A stretch of 64,000 nt of DNA from Tetradesmus obliquus (Eukaryota > Chlorophyta > Chlorophyceae > Sphaeropleales > Scenedesmaceae), in NCBI GenBank assembly GCA_030272155.1, contig CP126194.1, positions 6,501,501 through 6,565,500 on the forward strand. Reading direction: 5' to 3'. Below the pieces are notes generated by a model. The model worked only from the letters and a program-made list of their open reading frames with translations. It was not told the DNA's origin and made no database searches. The position numbers and the translations under genes were made by a program. Shown here one piece after another: positions 1-18,725 of this stretch. How positions within the stretch are numbered: the stretch's first letter is position 1; each line of letters opens with the position of its first letter.

Positions 1-6623
<6,623 letters not shown>

Positions 6624-7653
6624 GGATGGCCAGGGAGGTTGCTTCCGCTGCTGCTGCTGCTGAAGCAGCAGCAGAAGCTGAAGCAGCAGAAGCAGCAGCA
6701 GCAGGAGGGGCTGGGGATGCTGCTGGAGCAATGGTGGCAGCAGCCTTTGCTGCAGCGGCGCGGCATGCTGCATGTCTCAGAGAGCGATGAGTGTTGCTGG
6801 CGGCAGCAGTGTAGCGTCATGGATTTGTAGGCATGAGGGTTAGGTCAGGGTAGGCAGGATGAGAGAATGCTTGGGGGCCATGCAGCGCAGCATCAGAGCT
6901 GCAGGCGAGGCGTCACTTGTCAATTACACTGGGAATATGTACAAATATTCAGCTGTCTTGCCTGTTGTTTGTGACAGCAGGTGGTCTGTGCTGATTTGGC
7001 TGTGTGGCAAAGCTGATGTTTATGCCTGCGCGTATCATGTGGCTGCGCTGCAACGCTGCGGTTACCTGATTCAAGGCAGCATTGCAGCGGATGACTGTAC
7101 TTGCAGGCTGCGTTTTCGTGGCTTGACCCACCTCTTTGCATTATGAGTTGCTCGTGGCATGTCTGCGCAGCGCTGACCTGTTGCCAAGGATGGCGGCTGC
7201 AGCAGCTGCTGCAGCTTGGCGATGATTGTCTTGTGTCTAGTACTTCATGCAGCTTTTGCTCAATCTTGAATCAGACCTGCTGTACCCAGCACAGCTTGGC
7301 GCACGGTACCTTCTTTCTCTGCAGCTTGTACTGCAGGCTGCGGTTTCTGGTTCAATTCAGCCCTGCAGTGCAGGCAGCCTGTGTGGTTGGCCGAATGCAG
7401 GGGCTCTGAATCAAGCACTAAATGGCTTAAGTTGTTCGACTTTCTAGTAGTCGTCGCAAGGTGATTCTCGAATTTGGTTGTGTGCGCAGAGGCATCTTAC
7501 TTCAAATTCTGCAAAGCCCCAATCTGGACGGGATCATCACCCTGACACAACTGTCAGCCAGCAGTGCACGGCCCGCAGCACGCTTCAATTTTACCAGTTG
7601 CCTATGTGTTTGTAGTTCTCATATTACAAGGTTCGCCACCAGATCAGAACGAT
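6624..7653. other. Intergenic: RPC2 3' flank and upstream of the DUF2358 gene
   Basis: After the RPC2 stop there is a CTG/CAG-rich stretch (about 6640-6770) that opens spurious reading frames in both directions. No further gene is recognised up to the ATG at 7654. Confidence 0.5.
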
Positions 7654-8191
7654 ATGTTGCGACTCCACAGTACAGGTCACTCCCTGGCGAGCTCTGCTCG
7701 CCAGCAGGGCACCCATTCACTACACAGACCAGCTGATAAAACGTTGATTCAGTGTCGATCGGCGTCAAGCTCGCGAGACGGTGCAGGCACCGCTGTCACC
7801 AGCACTGCTGCTCAAACTGCTACTACAGCTTGCGCAGCTGCTGCTGTAGCAGCGGGCGTGCTGCTGGGCAGCTGGCTGCAGCCAGCTGCAGCACTGGCGC
7901 TGCCTCAGCAGGAGCTGGAAAGAATCAGGCAGGCCATTGAGAAAGACTTCTCAGAAGGTGCGGCCAAACGCAGCACACTCATTGGAAGTGGGCTGACTGT
8001 TTGCTACATGTCAATGGCAGCATCAAGAGTAGTGGCAGTGCAAGGCTCCAAGGCAAGCTAGTTTGAACAATAAATGGGCAGCTGTGTCAATCCTGAGATG
8101 CATAATCCAGTGCTTCCAACCTCAATAGCAGCAACAGCAAGTCAACAAAGTAGTATCGTTATTGCCATGAACCAGTTGCCGCCGCCGCCGC

Positions 8192-8223
<32 letters not shown>

Positions 8224-9234
8224 ATGCAGGGCAGTACTATGTGACAGGCAACCTCACCTCCTCACTGTACGACCCAGACTGCACCTTCAAGGACCCAACC
8301 ACAAACGTGAAAGGTGCGCAGCAGCGGCACGCTGTCAAATACACGCACGGTGCTGTGTCTGCCAGGGGTTCTGCTGCGTGCAGCCTCTGCAAAAGCACTA
8401 GAGCAAGGCACACCCGTCTTGTGAAGCAAAGCGCTGACATGCAGGGCTGGTTCACATCAGCAATCCTGCGGAGCCAACAAAAGATTGCCACAACAAAGGA
8501 CATGTTACAGGTCTCAACGGGGCCATTCCACAGAAGCATCCCTTTTTCCTTTTGTGCCGACTGTGCAGGTGTAAAGAAGTACACCACAGCAGTAGCCGCG
8601 CTGTTTGACCAAACTGTGTCACGCGCGGACCTGATCAGCAGCAACGTGGCAGGGCCCAACAGCATCGCCCTGCGCTGGCGGCTAGAGGGCAAGCTGAAGA
8701 TTGGTGAGTAGGCTCAAGAAGAGGGGCCAAGGAACTATGTTGGCTGGATGGGCCTTCGGCTGATACACGCCGATTGGCAGCAGCGGCTGTGCAGCAGCGT
8801 GCATGCGCTGTGGCGATTGCTGCAATTGCCAAGGAGGAGGTTTGCACGCAAACTTGAGCTTGCTTGAAATGGTGTGGCTTGCACGGTGAAGTCCAGCTAG
8901 CAAACAAGCATAATAGAGGAAAGGTCACCACGCGCAGCAGGGTCTCAAAACCCAAAAAATATACAGCATAAATCAGCAACTCAACATTAGGGTGTTGCTA
9001 TGTCTCAGACTTTCAGCGTTCCTTGCTGCCACCGTGGCTGCTGCCACTGCTGCTGCTGCAGGCGACCTGCCCATCAAGCCCTACACCGGCAGCACACTCT
9101 ACACAGTGGATGAGGCTTCGGGGCTCATCAGCCGCCATGAGGAGGAGTGGGACATAACCGCTGTGGATGCGTTTGTGTCGACGCTGTTCCCTGGGCTGAA
9201 CTATGGCGCACCACCAGCGCCGCCAGTCAAGTGA
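7654..9234 (+). CDS. Plastid-targeted DUF2358 (NTF2-like) protein
   Basis: Four exons, 7654-7957, 8230-8313, 8569-8703 and 9062-9234, give 231 residues with all phases closing. The N-terminus is Ser/Arg/His-rich and lacks acidic residues, as in a chloroplast transit peptide. It is followed by an Ala-rich hydrophobic segment (around residues 50-75) ending in PAAALA, which looks like a thylakoid-lumen signal; no twin arginine precedes it. The body matches DUF2358 of photosynthetic eukaryotes: YYVTGNLTSSLYDPDCTFKD, DPTTNVKG, RWRLEGKLKI, YTGSTLYTVDE. Such proteins have an NTF2/SnoaL-like fold and no established reaction. The gene converges on H2A. The start is the first ATG of this frame that leaves a plausible transit peptide; upstream in-frame codons are open. 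Confidence 0.82.
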
Positions 9235-9410
9235 AACGAAATGGCGGCTGTGGCCCTTTGGAAGCTGCTATTCCTGTAACAGTTTGCACCAGCGTGCCGG
9301 GGCCCATGGGGCCAGGCAGATTGTACATACCGCAGCTGATTGATGTGCAATGCCCCAGGCAAACATCCTGTGCAGCACACGGGGACTAAGATCCTTTCCA
9401 GTCTTGTTGG

Positions 9411-9428
9411 TGGTGTTGAGAAACACCA
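9411..9428 (-). terminator. Histone 3' hairpin of H2A
   Basis: On the minus strand, downstream of the H2A stop, lies a 7-bp stem with a TCTC loop: TGGTGTT-TCTC-AACACCA. The same element follows the other three histone genes in this window, so it is read as the histone mRNA 3' processing hairpin. Confidence 0.88.
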
Positions 9429-9484
9429 TTTTGTTGTTGAGCTGAGGCAGCCTGCCTTAGGGCGGGTGAGCAGCAGGTGGCTGT

Positions 9485-9874
9485 TTACTCAGCTGCAGCC
9501 TCGCCCTTCTTGGACTTCTTGGGCAGCAGGTGGGTGTGGATGTTGGGCAGCACACCGCCGCTGGCAATTGTCACAGTGCCAAGCAGCTTGCTCAGCTCCT
9601 CATCGTTGCGGATGGCGAGCTGGATGTGACGAGGGATGATGCGGTTCTTCTTGTTGTCGCGTGCTGCGTTTCCTGCAAGCTCCAGCACCTCAGCTGCCAG
9701 GTACTCCAGCACTGATGCCAGGTACACGGGTGCCCCAGCACCGATACGCTCGGCATAGCGACCCTTCTTCAGGTAGCGAGCCAGGCGACCCACGGGGAGC
9801 TGCAGGCCGGCCTTAGAGCTGCGAGAAACAGCCTTTCCCTTGGCCTTGCCTGCTGCCTTGCCACGACCAGACAT
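9485..9874 (-). CDS. H2A: Histone H2A
   Basis: Core nucleosomal histone H2A, 129 residues, intronless and intact. It starts MSGRGK, has the H2A fold core ([20 protein letters not shown], then [20 protein letters not shown] and [20 protein letters not shown]) and the acidic-patch region [10 protein letters not shown]. It ends in a [11 protein letters not shown] tail with no SQ[E/D] motif, so it is a canonical replication type and not H2A.X. An in-frame upstream ATG at 9925 exists, but the conserved N-terminus sets the start at 9874. A TATA-like TATAAG lies about 90 bp upstream and the 3' hairpin downstream. The usual divergent H2B partner is not adjacent; the nearest is 13.6 kb away at 23488. 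Confidence 0.97.
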   Translation of the reverse strand: MSGRGKAAGKAKGKAVSRSSKAGLQLPVGRLARYLKKGRYAERIGAGAPVYLASVLEYLAAEVLELAGNAARDNKKNRIIPRHIQLAIRNDEELSKLLGTVTIASGGVLPNIHTHLLPKKSKKGEAAAE

Positions 9875-10140
9875 GTTGACTGTTTGTAGGCTGTTGATAT
9901 GAGAAGAAAAGGTGTAGTAGCTCAACGTTCGGTTCTTGTTTGTTTTGAAGGGCTAGGAGGCTTATAAGCGCAGGAGCAAGGGCTGGCAGTCGAGCGGTCG
10001 TTTGGGTTGCATCGACCTCAGCTCTGACACTATGGCAAAAAGCATCCACAGAATGTCCTCAACTCATCCACAAGCACCCCATCCAGCATCCACAGGACCA
10101 TGCTGTGGATGGTACTTGCCCTGGCTTGTGGAACAATGCA
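9875..10140 (-). promoter_or_regulatory. H2A upstream region with TATA and ATCCACA motif cluster
   Basis: TATA-like TATAAG at 9963-9968, on the H2A-sense strand about 90 bp before the ATG. Between about 10040 and 10125 the heptamer ATCCACA or its complement TGTGGAT recurs several times (CATCCACAG, CATCCACAAG, CTGTGGATGG, CTTGTGGAA). The same motif cluster stands upstream of H2B at 23160-23325 and is absent from the H3/H4 spacer. Confidence 0.6.
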
Positions 10141-10601
10141 AGGAAGCCATTAGCCCCCCTCTCACTGCAAAAATATATATTCATACCATCTTACATTTAG
10201 TTTTTCAGGGGGAACATGAGCGGAGCTGCAGCTTCAGGATGCCTCCAGACACAGCAACTCACACATGATGTGGAAGCCATGCAAACCGCTTTTGCAAGTG
10301 CTCGGTGCAACATATGTGCATAAGCCAATGATTGCATGGTGGATTTATGTCAGCATGAGGCAGACATGAAGTGGGCCTGTCAAGAGACCCCCACTGACTG
10401 TCAGTAACTAGTTACACTGCCCTTGCAGCATCCATCAGGAGGCCACACACATCCTAAGCCCACCTGCATATAATTTAGTTTTGATACCGCATCAATGTTG
10501 CTTTCGAGTGCGCAAGCACCCACTCTATTAGCTGCCGGCCTTCCCTCTGGTTCTCTGGCTCAGCTCTCACACGCCAGCTATGTGTATTCCGTGACGTTCA
10601 T
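10141..10601. other. Intergenic, nothing recognised
   Basis: AT-richer than its surroundings. No coding, RNA or repeat signal is seen. Confidence 0.4.
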
Positions 10602-10868
10602 ATGATTGCGAAAGGCGCCAAAGGCACCGAGTTTGACGAAGCTGTCGTCGTCTTTGACACAAACGGCAATGAGTTGACGAGAAATTGTAGAAGGTGCCAG
10701 CGGCCAGACCCGCGGCAGAAAACGCAGTTCAACCTTTACCATGGCCCTGAAAAATGCCCCCTGGTCGATCCCGCACCTCGCAGCGCTCCGCAGGACATGG
10801 ACGTGGACGCTGCAGCTGCAGGCGACAGTGAGGGTCCGGTTGCGGTGTCCTGCTTGTTGCAGCAGTAG
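10602..10868 (+). CDS. Possible orphan fragment with a BED-like zinc finger
   Basis: An 88-residue open frame with ordinary residue composition, unlike the surrounding low-complexity frames. It contains CxxC, then about 14 residues, then HxxxxC (NCRRCQRPDPRQ ... LYHGPEKC), the spacing of a BED-type zinc finger as found at the N-terminus of hAT transposases. No transposase body or terminal repeats are visible beside it. It could be a relic of a transposon gene, a small host gene or chance. Confidence 0.25.
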   Translation: MIAKGAKGTEFDEAVVVFDTNGNELTRNCRRCQRPDPRQKTQFNLYHGPEKCPLVDPAPRSAPQDMDVDAAAAGDSEGPVAVSCLLQQ

Positions 10869-11065
10869 TGGATAGAGCAGTTGATATGACAGAATGTGCC
10901 GTATGGTTATGTTCATATGTCATCAAGACTTGCTGCTTGGTGGTTGATCACCCTGCATCATGATGCTGGCAGCAGCTGCGGCAGCCCCAACCCCTGCAGC
11001 ATGCCTGTGCTTGTGCTTGTGCTTGTGCCGTGCATCCGACGGTTTTGCATGCTTTCATGAAACCC

Positions 11066-14000
11066 TGCTGTACACACCTGCAAGACAACAGGCGCTTAGA
11101 CACAGACGGCCGGCAGCGCAGCAAGCATGCGTGGCATGCCATCAAACATGCTCACAATCAACAGCGCCTGCAGCAAATCACAGGCGAAGGCAGCTTGCGC
11201 TGCGCAAACTGGTGTCCCGACTGCAGGAGCTGAAGGCAGCATCATTTGCCGTGGTGAAGCACGCAGCGCAAGCGCAGGCAATTGCCTTTCAAGGCCCCTG
11301 CTTGCGGCGCGTTTGTTGGCGCATACAATATGCTGCTGCTGCCTGCTGTGCACACCTGCATGACAACAGCCGTTGTGACGCAGACGGCCGGCAGCGCAGC
11401 AGGCATGCGTGGTATGCCAGCAAACATGCTCACAATCAACAGCGCCTGCAGCAAATCACAGGCGAAGGCAGCCTGCGCTGCGCAAACTGGTGTCTTGATT
11501 GCAGGAGCTGAAGGAAGCAAGTATCATCTGCTGTGGTGAAGCACGCAGCGCAAGCGCAGGCAACTGCCTCTCAAGGCCCCTGCTTGCGGCGCGTTTGTTT
11601 GCGCACACAATGTGCTGCTGCTGCCTGCTGTACACACCTGCAAGACAACAGGCGCTTAGACACAGACGGCCGGCAGCGCAGCAAGCATGCGTGGCATGCC
11701 ATCAAACATGCTCACAATCAACAGCGCCTGCAGCAAATCACAGGCGAAGGCAGCTTGCGCTGCGCAAACTGGTGTCCCGACTGCAGGAGCTGAAGGCAGC
11801 ATCATTTGCCGTGGTGAAGCACGCAGCGCAAGCGCAGGCAATTGCCTTTCAAGGCCCCTGCTTGCGGCGCGTTTGTTGGCGCATACAATATGCTGCTGCT
11901 GCCTGCTGTGCACACCTGCATGACAACAGCCGTTGTGACGCAGACGGCCGGCAGCGCAGCAGGCATGCGTGGTGTGCCAGCAAACATGCTCACAATCAAC
12001 AGCGCCTGCAGCAAATCACAGGCGAAGGCAGCCTGCGCTGCGCAAACTGGTGTCTTGATTGCAGGAGCTGAAGGAAGCAAGTATCATCTGCTGTGGTGAA
12101 GCACGCAGCGCAAGCGCAGGCAACTGCCTCTCAAGGCCCCTGCTTGCGGCGCGTTTGTTTGCGCACACAATGTGCTGCTGCTGCCTGCTGTACAAACCTG
12201 CAAGACAACAGGCGCTTAGACACAGACGGCCGGCAGCGCAGCAAGCATGCGTGGCATGCCATCAAACATGCTCACAATCAACAGCGCCTGCAGCAAATCA
12301 CAGGCGAAGGCAGCTTGCGCTGCGCAAACTGGTGTCCCGACTGCAGGAGCTGAAGGCAGCATCATTTGCCGTGGTGAAGCACGCATCGCAAGCGCAGGCA
12401 ATTGCCTTTCAAGGCCCCTGCTTGCGGCGCGTTTGTTGGCGCATACAATATGCTGCTGCTGCCTGCTGTGCACACCTGCATGACAACAGCCGTTGTGACG
12501 CAGACGGCCGGCAGCGCAGCAGGCATGCGTGGTATGCCAGCAAACATGCTCACAATCAACAGCGCCTGCCGCAAATCACAGGCGAAGGCAGCTTGCGCTG
12601 CGCAAACTGGTGTCCCGACTGCAGGAGCTGAAGGCAGCATCATTTGCCGTGGTGAAGCACGCATCGCAAGCGCAGGCAATTGCCTTTCAAGGCCCCTGCT
12701 TGCGGCGCGTTTGTTGGCGCATGCAATATGCTGCTGCTGCCTGCTGTGCACACCTGCATGACAACAGCCGTTGTGACGCAGACGGCCGGCAGCGCAGCAG
12801 GCATGCGTGGTATGCCAGCAAACATGCTCACAATCAACAGCGCCTGCAGCAAAACACAGGCGAAGGCAGCCTGCGCTGCGCAAACTGGTGTCTTGATTGC
12901 AGGAGCTGAAGGCGGCAATGATCATCTGCTGTGGTGAAGCACGCAGCGCAAGCGCAGGCAACTGCCTCTCAAGGCCCCTGCTTGCGGCGCGTTTGTTTGC
13001 GCACACAATGTGCTGCTGCTGCCTGCTGTACAAACCTGCAAGACAACAGGCGCTTAGACACAGACGGCCGGCAGCGCAGCAAGCATGCGTGGCATGCCAT
13101 CAAACATGCTCACAATCAACAGCGCCTGCAGCAAATCACAGGCGAAGGCAGCTTGCGCTGCGCAAACTGGTGTCCCGACTGCAGGAGCTGAAGGCAGCAT
13201 CATTTGCCGTGGTGAAGCACGCATCGCAAGCGCAGGCAATTGCCTTTCAAGGCCCCTGCTTGCGGCGCGTTTGTTGGCGCATACAATATGCTGCTGCTGC
13301 CTGCTGTGCACACCTGCATGACAACAGCCGTTGTGACGCAGACGGCCGGCAGCGCAGCAGGCATGCGTGGTATGCCAGCAAACATGCTCACAATCAACAG
13401 CGCCTGCAGCAAAACACAGGCGAAGGCAGCTTGCGCTGCGCAAACTGGTGTCTTGATTGCAGGAGCTGAAGGAAGCAAGTATCATCTGCTGTGGTGAAGC
13501 ACGCAGCACAACCGCAGGCAACTGCCTCTCAAGGCCCCTGCTTGCGGCGCGTTTGTTTGCACACACAACGTGCTGCTGCTGCCTGCTGTACACACCTGCA
13601 AGACAACAGGCGCTTAGACACAGACGGCCGGCAGCGCAGCAGGCATGCGTGGCATCCCATCAAACATGCTCACAATCAACAGCGCCTGCAGCAAATCACA
13701 GGCGAAGGCAGCTTGCGCTGCGCAAACTGGTGTCCCGACTGCAGGAGCTGAAGGCAGCATCATTTGCCGTGGTGAAGCACGCAGCGCAAGCGCAGGCAAT
13801 TGCCTTTCAAGGCCCCTGCTTGCGGCGCGTTTGTTGGCGCATACAATATGCTGCTGCTGCCTGCTGTGCACACCTGCATGACAACAGCCGCTGTGACGCA
13901 GACGGCCGGCAGTGCAGCAGGCATGCGTGGTATGCCATCAAACATGCTCACAATCAACAGCGCCTGCAGCAAAACACAGGCGAAGGCAGCCTGCGCTGCG

Positions 14001-17000
14001 CAAACTGGTGTCCTCTCAACTGCAGGAGCTGAAGGAAGCAAGTATCATCTGCTGTGGTGAAGCACGCAGCGCAAGCGCAGGCAACTGCCTTTCAAGGCTC
14101 CTGCTTGCGGCGCGTTTGTTTGCGCACACAATGTGCTGCTGCTGCCTGCTGTGCACACCTGCAAGACAACAGGCGCTTAGACACAGACGGCCGGCAGCGC
14201 AGCACGCATGCGTGGCATGCCATCAAACATGCTCACAATCAACAGCGCCTGCAGCAAATCACAGGCGAAGGCAGCTTGCGCTGCGCAAACTGGTGTCCCG
14301 ACTGCAGGAGCTGAAGGAAGCAAGTATCATCTGCTGTGGTGAAGCACGCAGCGCAAGCGCAGGCAATTGCCTTTCAAGGCCCCTGCTTGCGGCGCGTTGT
14401 TTGGGCACACGATATGCTGCTGCTGCCTGCTGTACACACCTGCAAGACAACAGGCGCTTAGACACAGACGGCCGGCAGCGCAGCAAGCATGCGTGGCATG
14501 CCATCAAACATGCTCACAATCAACAGCGCCTGCAGCAAATCACAGGCGAAGGCAGCTTGCGCTGCGCAAACTGGTGTCCCGACTGCAGGAGCTGAAGGCA
14601 GCATCATTTGCCGTGGTGAAGCACGCAGCGCAAGCGCAGGCAATTGCCTTTCAAGGCCCCTGCTTGCGGCGCGTTTGTTGGCGCATACAATATGCTGCTG
14701 CTGCCTGCTGTGCACACCTGCATGACAACAGCCGTTGTGACGCAGACGGCCGGCAGCGCAGCAGGTATGCGTGGTATGCCAGCAAACATGCTCACAATCA
14801 ACAGCGCCTGCAGCAAAACACAGGCGAAGGCAGCCTGCGCTGCGCAAACTGGTGTCTTGATTGCAGGAGCTGAAGGAAGCAAGTATCATCTGCTGTGGTG
14901 AAGCACGCAGCGCAAGCGCAGGCAACTGCCTCTCAAGGCCCCTGCTTGCGGCGCGTTTGTTTGCGCACACAATGTGCTGCTGCTGCCTGCTGTACACACC
15001 TGCAAGACAACAGGCGCTTAGACACAGACGGCCGGCAGCGCAGCAAGCATGCGTGGCATGCCATCAAACATGCTCACAATCAACAGCGCCTGCAGCAAAT
15101 CACAGGCGAAGGCAGCTTGCGCTGCGCAAACTGGTGTCCCGACTGCAGGAGCTGAAGGCAGCATCATTTGCCGTGGTGAAGCACGCATCGCAAGCGCAGG
15201 CAATTGCCTTTCAAGGCCCCTGCTTGCGGCGCGTTTGTTGGCGCATGCAATATGCTGCTGCTGCCTGCTGTGCACACCTGCATGACAACAGCCGTTGTGA
15301 CGCAGACGGCCGGCAGCGCAGCAGGCATGCGTGGTATGCCAGCAAACATGCTCACAATCAACAGCGCCTGCAGCAAAACACAGGCGAAGGCAGCCTGCGC
15401 TGCGCAAACTGGTGTCTTGATTGCAGGAGCTGAAGGAAGCAAGTATCATCTGCTGTGGTGAAGCACGCAGCACAACCGCAGGCAACTGCCTCTCAAGGCC
15501 CCTGCTTGCGGCGCGTTTGTTTGCGCACACAATGTGCTGCTGCTGCCTGCTGTGCACACCTGCAAGACAACAGGCGCTTAGACACAGACGGCCGGCAGCG
15601 CAGCACGCATGCGTGGCATGCCATCAAACATGCTCACAATCAACAGCGCCTGCAGCAAATCACAGGGGAAGGCAGCCTGCGCTGCGCAAACTGGTGTCTT
15701 GATTGCAGGAGCTGAAGGAAGCAAGTATCATCTGCTGTGGTGAAGCACGCAGCGCAACCGCAGGCAACTGCCTCTCAAGGCCCCTGCTTGCGGCGCGTTT
15801 GTTTGCGCACACAATGTGCTGCTGCTGCCTGCTGTACACACCTGCAAGACAACAGGCGCTTAGACACAGACGGCCGGCAGCGCAGCACGCATGCGTGGCA
15901 TGCCATCAAACATGCTCACAATCAACAGCGCCTGCAGCAAATCACAGGCGAAGGCAGCCTGCGCTGCGCAAACTGGTGTCCCGACTGCAGGAGCTGAAGG
16001 CAGCATCATTTGCCGTGGTGAAGCACGCAGCGCAAGCGCAGGCAATTGCCTTTCAAGGCCCCTGCTTGCGGCGCGTTTGTTTGCGCATACAATATGCTGC
16101 TGCTGCCTGCTGTGCACACCTGCATGACAACAGGCGCTTAGACGCAGACGGCCGGCAGCGCAGCAGGCATGCGTGGTATGCCAGCAAACATGCTCACAAT
16201 CAACAGCGCCTGCCGCAAAACACAGGCGAAGGCAGCCTGCGCTGCGCAAACTGGTGTCCTCTCAACTGCAGGAGCTGAAGGAAGCAAGTATCATCTGCTG
16301 TGGTGAAGCACGCAGCGCAAGCGCAGGCAACTGCCTTTCAAGGCCCCTGCTTGCGGCGCGTTTGTTTGCGCACACAATGTGCTGCTGCTGCCTGCTGTGC
16401 ACACCTGCAAGACAACAGGCGCTTAGACACAGACGGCCGGCAGCGCAGCACGCATGCGTGGCATGCCATCAAACATGCTCACAATCAACAGCGCCTGCAG
16501 CAAATCACAGGCGAAGGCAGCTTGCGCTGCGCAAACTGGTGTCTTGATTGCAGGAGCTGAAGGAAGCAAGTATCATCTGCTGTGGTGAAGCACGCAGCGC
16601 AAGCGCAGGCAACTGCCTTTCAAGGCCCCTGCTTGCGGCGCGTTTGTTGGCGCATACAATATGCTGCTGCTGCCTGCTGTGCACACCTGCAAGACAACAG
16701 GCGCTTAGACACAGACGGCCGGCAGCGCAGCACGCATGCGTGGCATGCCATCAAACATGCTCACAATCAACAGCGCCTGCAGCAAATCACAGGGGAAGGC
16801 AGCCTGTGCTGCGCAAACTGGTGTCTTGATTGCAGGAGCTGAAGGAAGCAAGTATCATCTGCTGTGGTGAAGCATGCAGCGCAACCGCAGGCAACTGCCT
16901 TTCAAGGCCCCTGCTTGCGGCGCGTTTGTTTGCGCACACAATGTGCTGCTGCTGCCTGCTGTTCACACCTGCAAGACAACAGGCGCTTAGACACAGACGG

Positions 17001-18050
17001 CCGGCAGCGCAGCACGCATGCGTGGCATGCCATCAAACATGCTCACAATCAACAGCGCCTGCAGCAAATCACAGGCGAAGGCAGCCTGCGCTGCGCAAAC
17101 TGGTGTCTTGATTGCAGGAGCTGAAGGCAGCATCATTTGCCGTGGTGAAGCACGCAGCGCAAGCGCAGGCAATTGCCTTTCAAGGCCCCTGCTTGCGGCG
17201 CGTTTGTTTGCGCATACAATATGCTGCTGCTGCCTGCTGTGCACACCTGCATGACAACAGCCGCTGTGACGCAGACGGCCGGCAGCGCAGCAGGCATGCG
17301 TGGTATGCCAGCAAACATGCTCACAATCAACAGCGCCTGCCGCAAAACACAGGCGAAGGCAGCCTGCGCTGCGCAAACTGGTGTCTTGATTGCAGCAGCT
17401 GAAGGAAGCAAGTATCATTTGCTGTGGTGAAGCACGCAGCGCAACCGCAGGCAACTGCCTCTCAAGGCCCCTGCTTGCGGCGCGGTTGTTTGCGCACACA
17501 ATGTGCTGCTGCTGCCTGCTGTACACACCTGCAAGACAACAGGCGCTTAGACACAGACGGCCGGCAGCGCAGCACGCATGCGTGGCATGCCATCAAACAT
17601 GCTCACAATCAACAGCGCCTGCAGCAAATCACAGGCGAAGGCAGCTTGCGCTGCGCAAACTGGTGTCCCGACTGCTGGAGCTGAAGGCAGCATCATTTGC
17701 CGTGGTGAAGCACGCAGCGCAAGCGCAGGCAATTGCCTTTCAAGGCCCCTGCTTGCGGCGCGTTTGTTGGCGCATACAATATGCTGCTGCTGCCTGCTGT
17801 GCACACCTGCATGACAACAGCCGTTGTGACGCAGACGGCCGGCAGCGCAGCAGGCATGCGTGGTATGCCAGCAAACATGCCCACAATCAACAGCGCCTGC
17901 AGCGAAACACAGGCGAAGGCAGCCTGCGCTGCGCAAACTGGTGTCTCAACTGCAGGAGCTGCAGGCAGCAATGATCATCTGCTTTGGTGAAGCCATGCGA
18001 GCACAGGCGAGGCTGTTGCTTGCGGCGCGCCTGCCAGACAACAAATGCTG
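11066..18050. repeat. 7-kb satellite array of alternating 282-bp (A) and 278-bp (B) monomers
   Basis: The anchor GCAGGAGCTGAAGG (or a 1-base variant) recurs 25 times from 11223 to 17952 at intervals of 278-282 bp. A monomers carry AGGCGCTTAGACACAG; B monomers carry AGCCGTTGTGACGCAG. Order by interval from 11223: B A B A B B A B A B A A B A B A A B A A A A B A, ending in a B to 17952. The 5' half is mostly A-B dimers of 560 bp; the 3' half has runs of A and A/B chimeras. Both ends decay (partial A at 11066-11222; diverged remnant 17955-18050). Open frames run through it on both strands, but the lengths are not multiples of three and successive monomers change frame, so it is not a repeat protein gene. 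Confidence 0.95.
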
Positions 18051-18725
18051 ATCACTGGCAGCGCAGCAAGCAATCACGGCGTGCCTCAAAACACTATTCA
18101 GCTGCAAAGAGCTGGCCCATTCACATCCTGCACTCTGCACAGAATGCACACCAGCAGGTCGCGTCACACAGCTTACCCATTCAAAGACATGCGGACCCGA
18201 CAGGCTGCCAAAGAACTTGCTTCCAGTGGTGTTTGCTTTGCCTGTACCACCCAGCTATGTATACCACCGTGGCCACCTTCAACACAAGTGAGCTCACTGC
18301 TCGCGAGCAGCTGCTGATGTCGGTTTTGAAAATACAGAAACAAGCAGGCACCAAGTCAAGGTGGCATACTAGCTGTACGTACAGTATACATAATAGTTAA
18401 CTGGTAGTGGTACTGTGCGCACTGGTGGTACTGTGAGCACTAACAGAGAGGCGCTATGGACTCGGAGCAGAACAGCAGTTGCCAGCTGCTCGTGCTGGTA
18501 GTCTAGCGGACATGTGTTAGCTGCTACCTGCGCCAAGTCCATAAAATTATTAGGACATGATGAATAAAAAGGTGTAAACTGACCAGATAACACTTCCTAT
18601 GATCTGTTTTTCAAATGTGGGGTTCACGCTGTTGTAACAGCTGTCCAGACCCTTCCTCCAGACGTTGCGTCCAAGTACACTGACAGCGAGCTGTGGGATT
18701 GTCAGCAGCCATCGCATCACGCCAT
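18051..18725. other. Array flank and intergenic sequence
   Basis: Beyond the decayed last monomer no gene is recognised. An in-frame stop at 18681 closes the reading frame upstream of the next gene. Confidence 0.4.

Noticed and set aside
11066-18050. Regular repeats resembling a CRISPR array or a repeat-protein gene with frames of up to 227 codons
   Set aside because: Monomers of 280 bp with no spacers, in a eukaryotic context, are not CRISPR. Lengths are not multiples of three, frames overlap on both strands and each ends at the next monomer.
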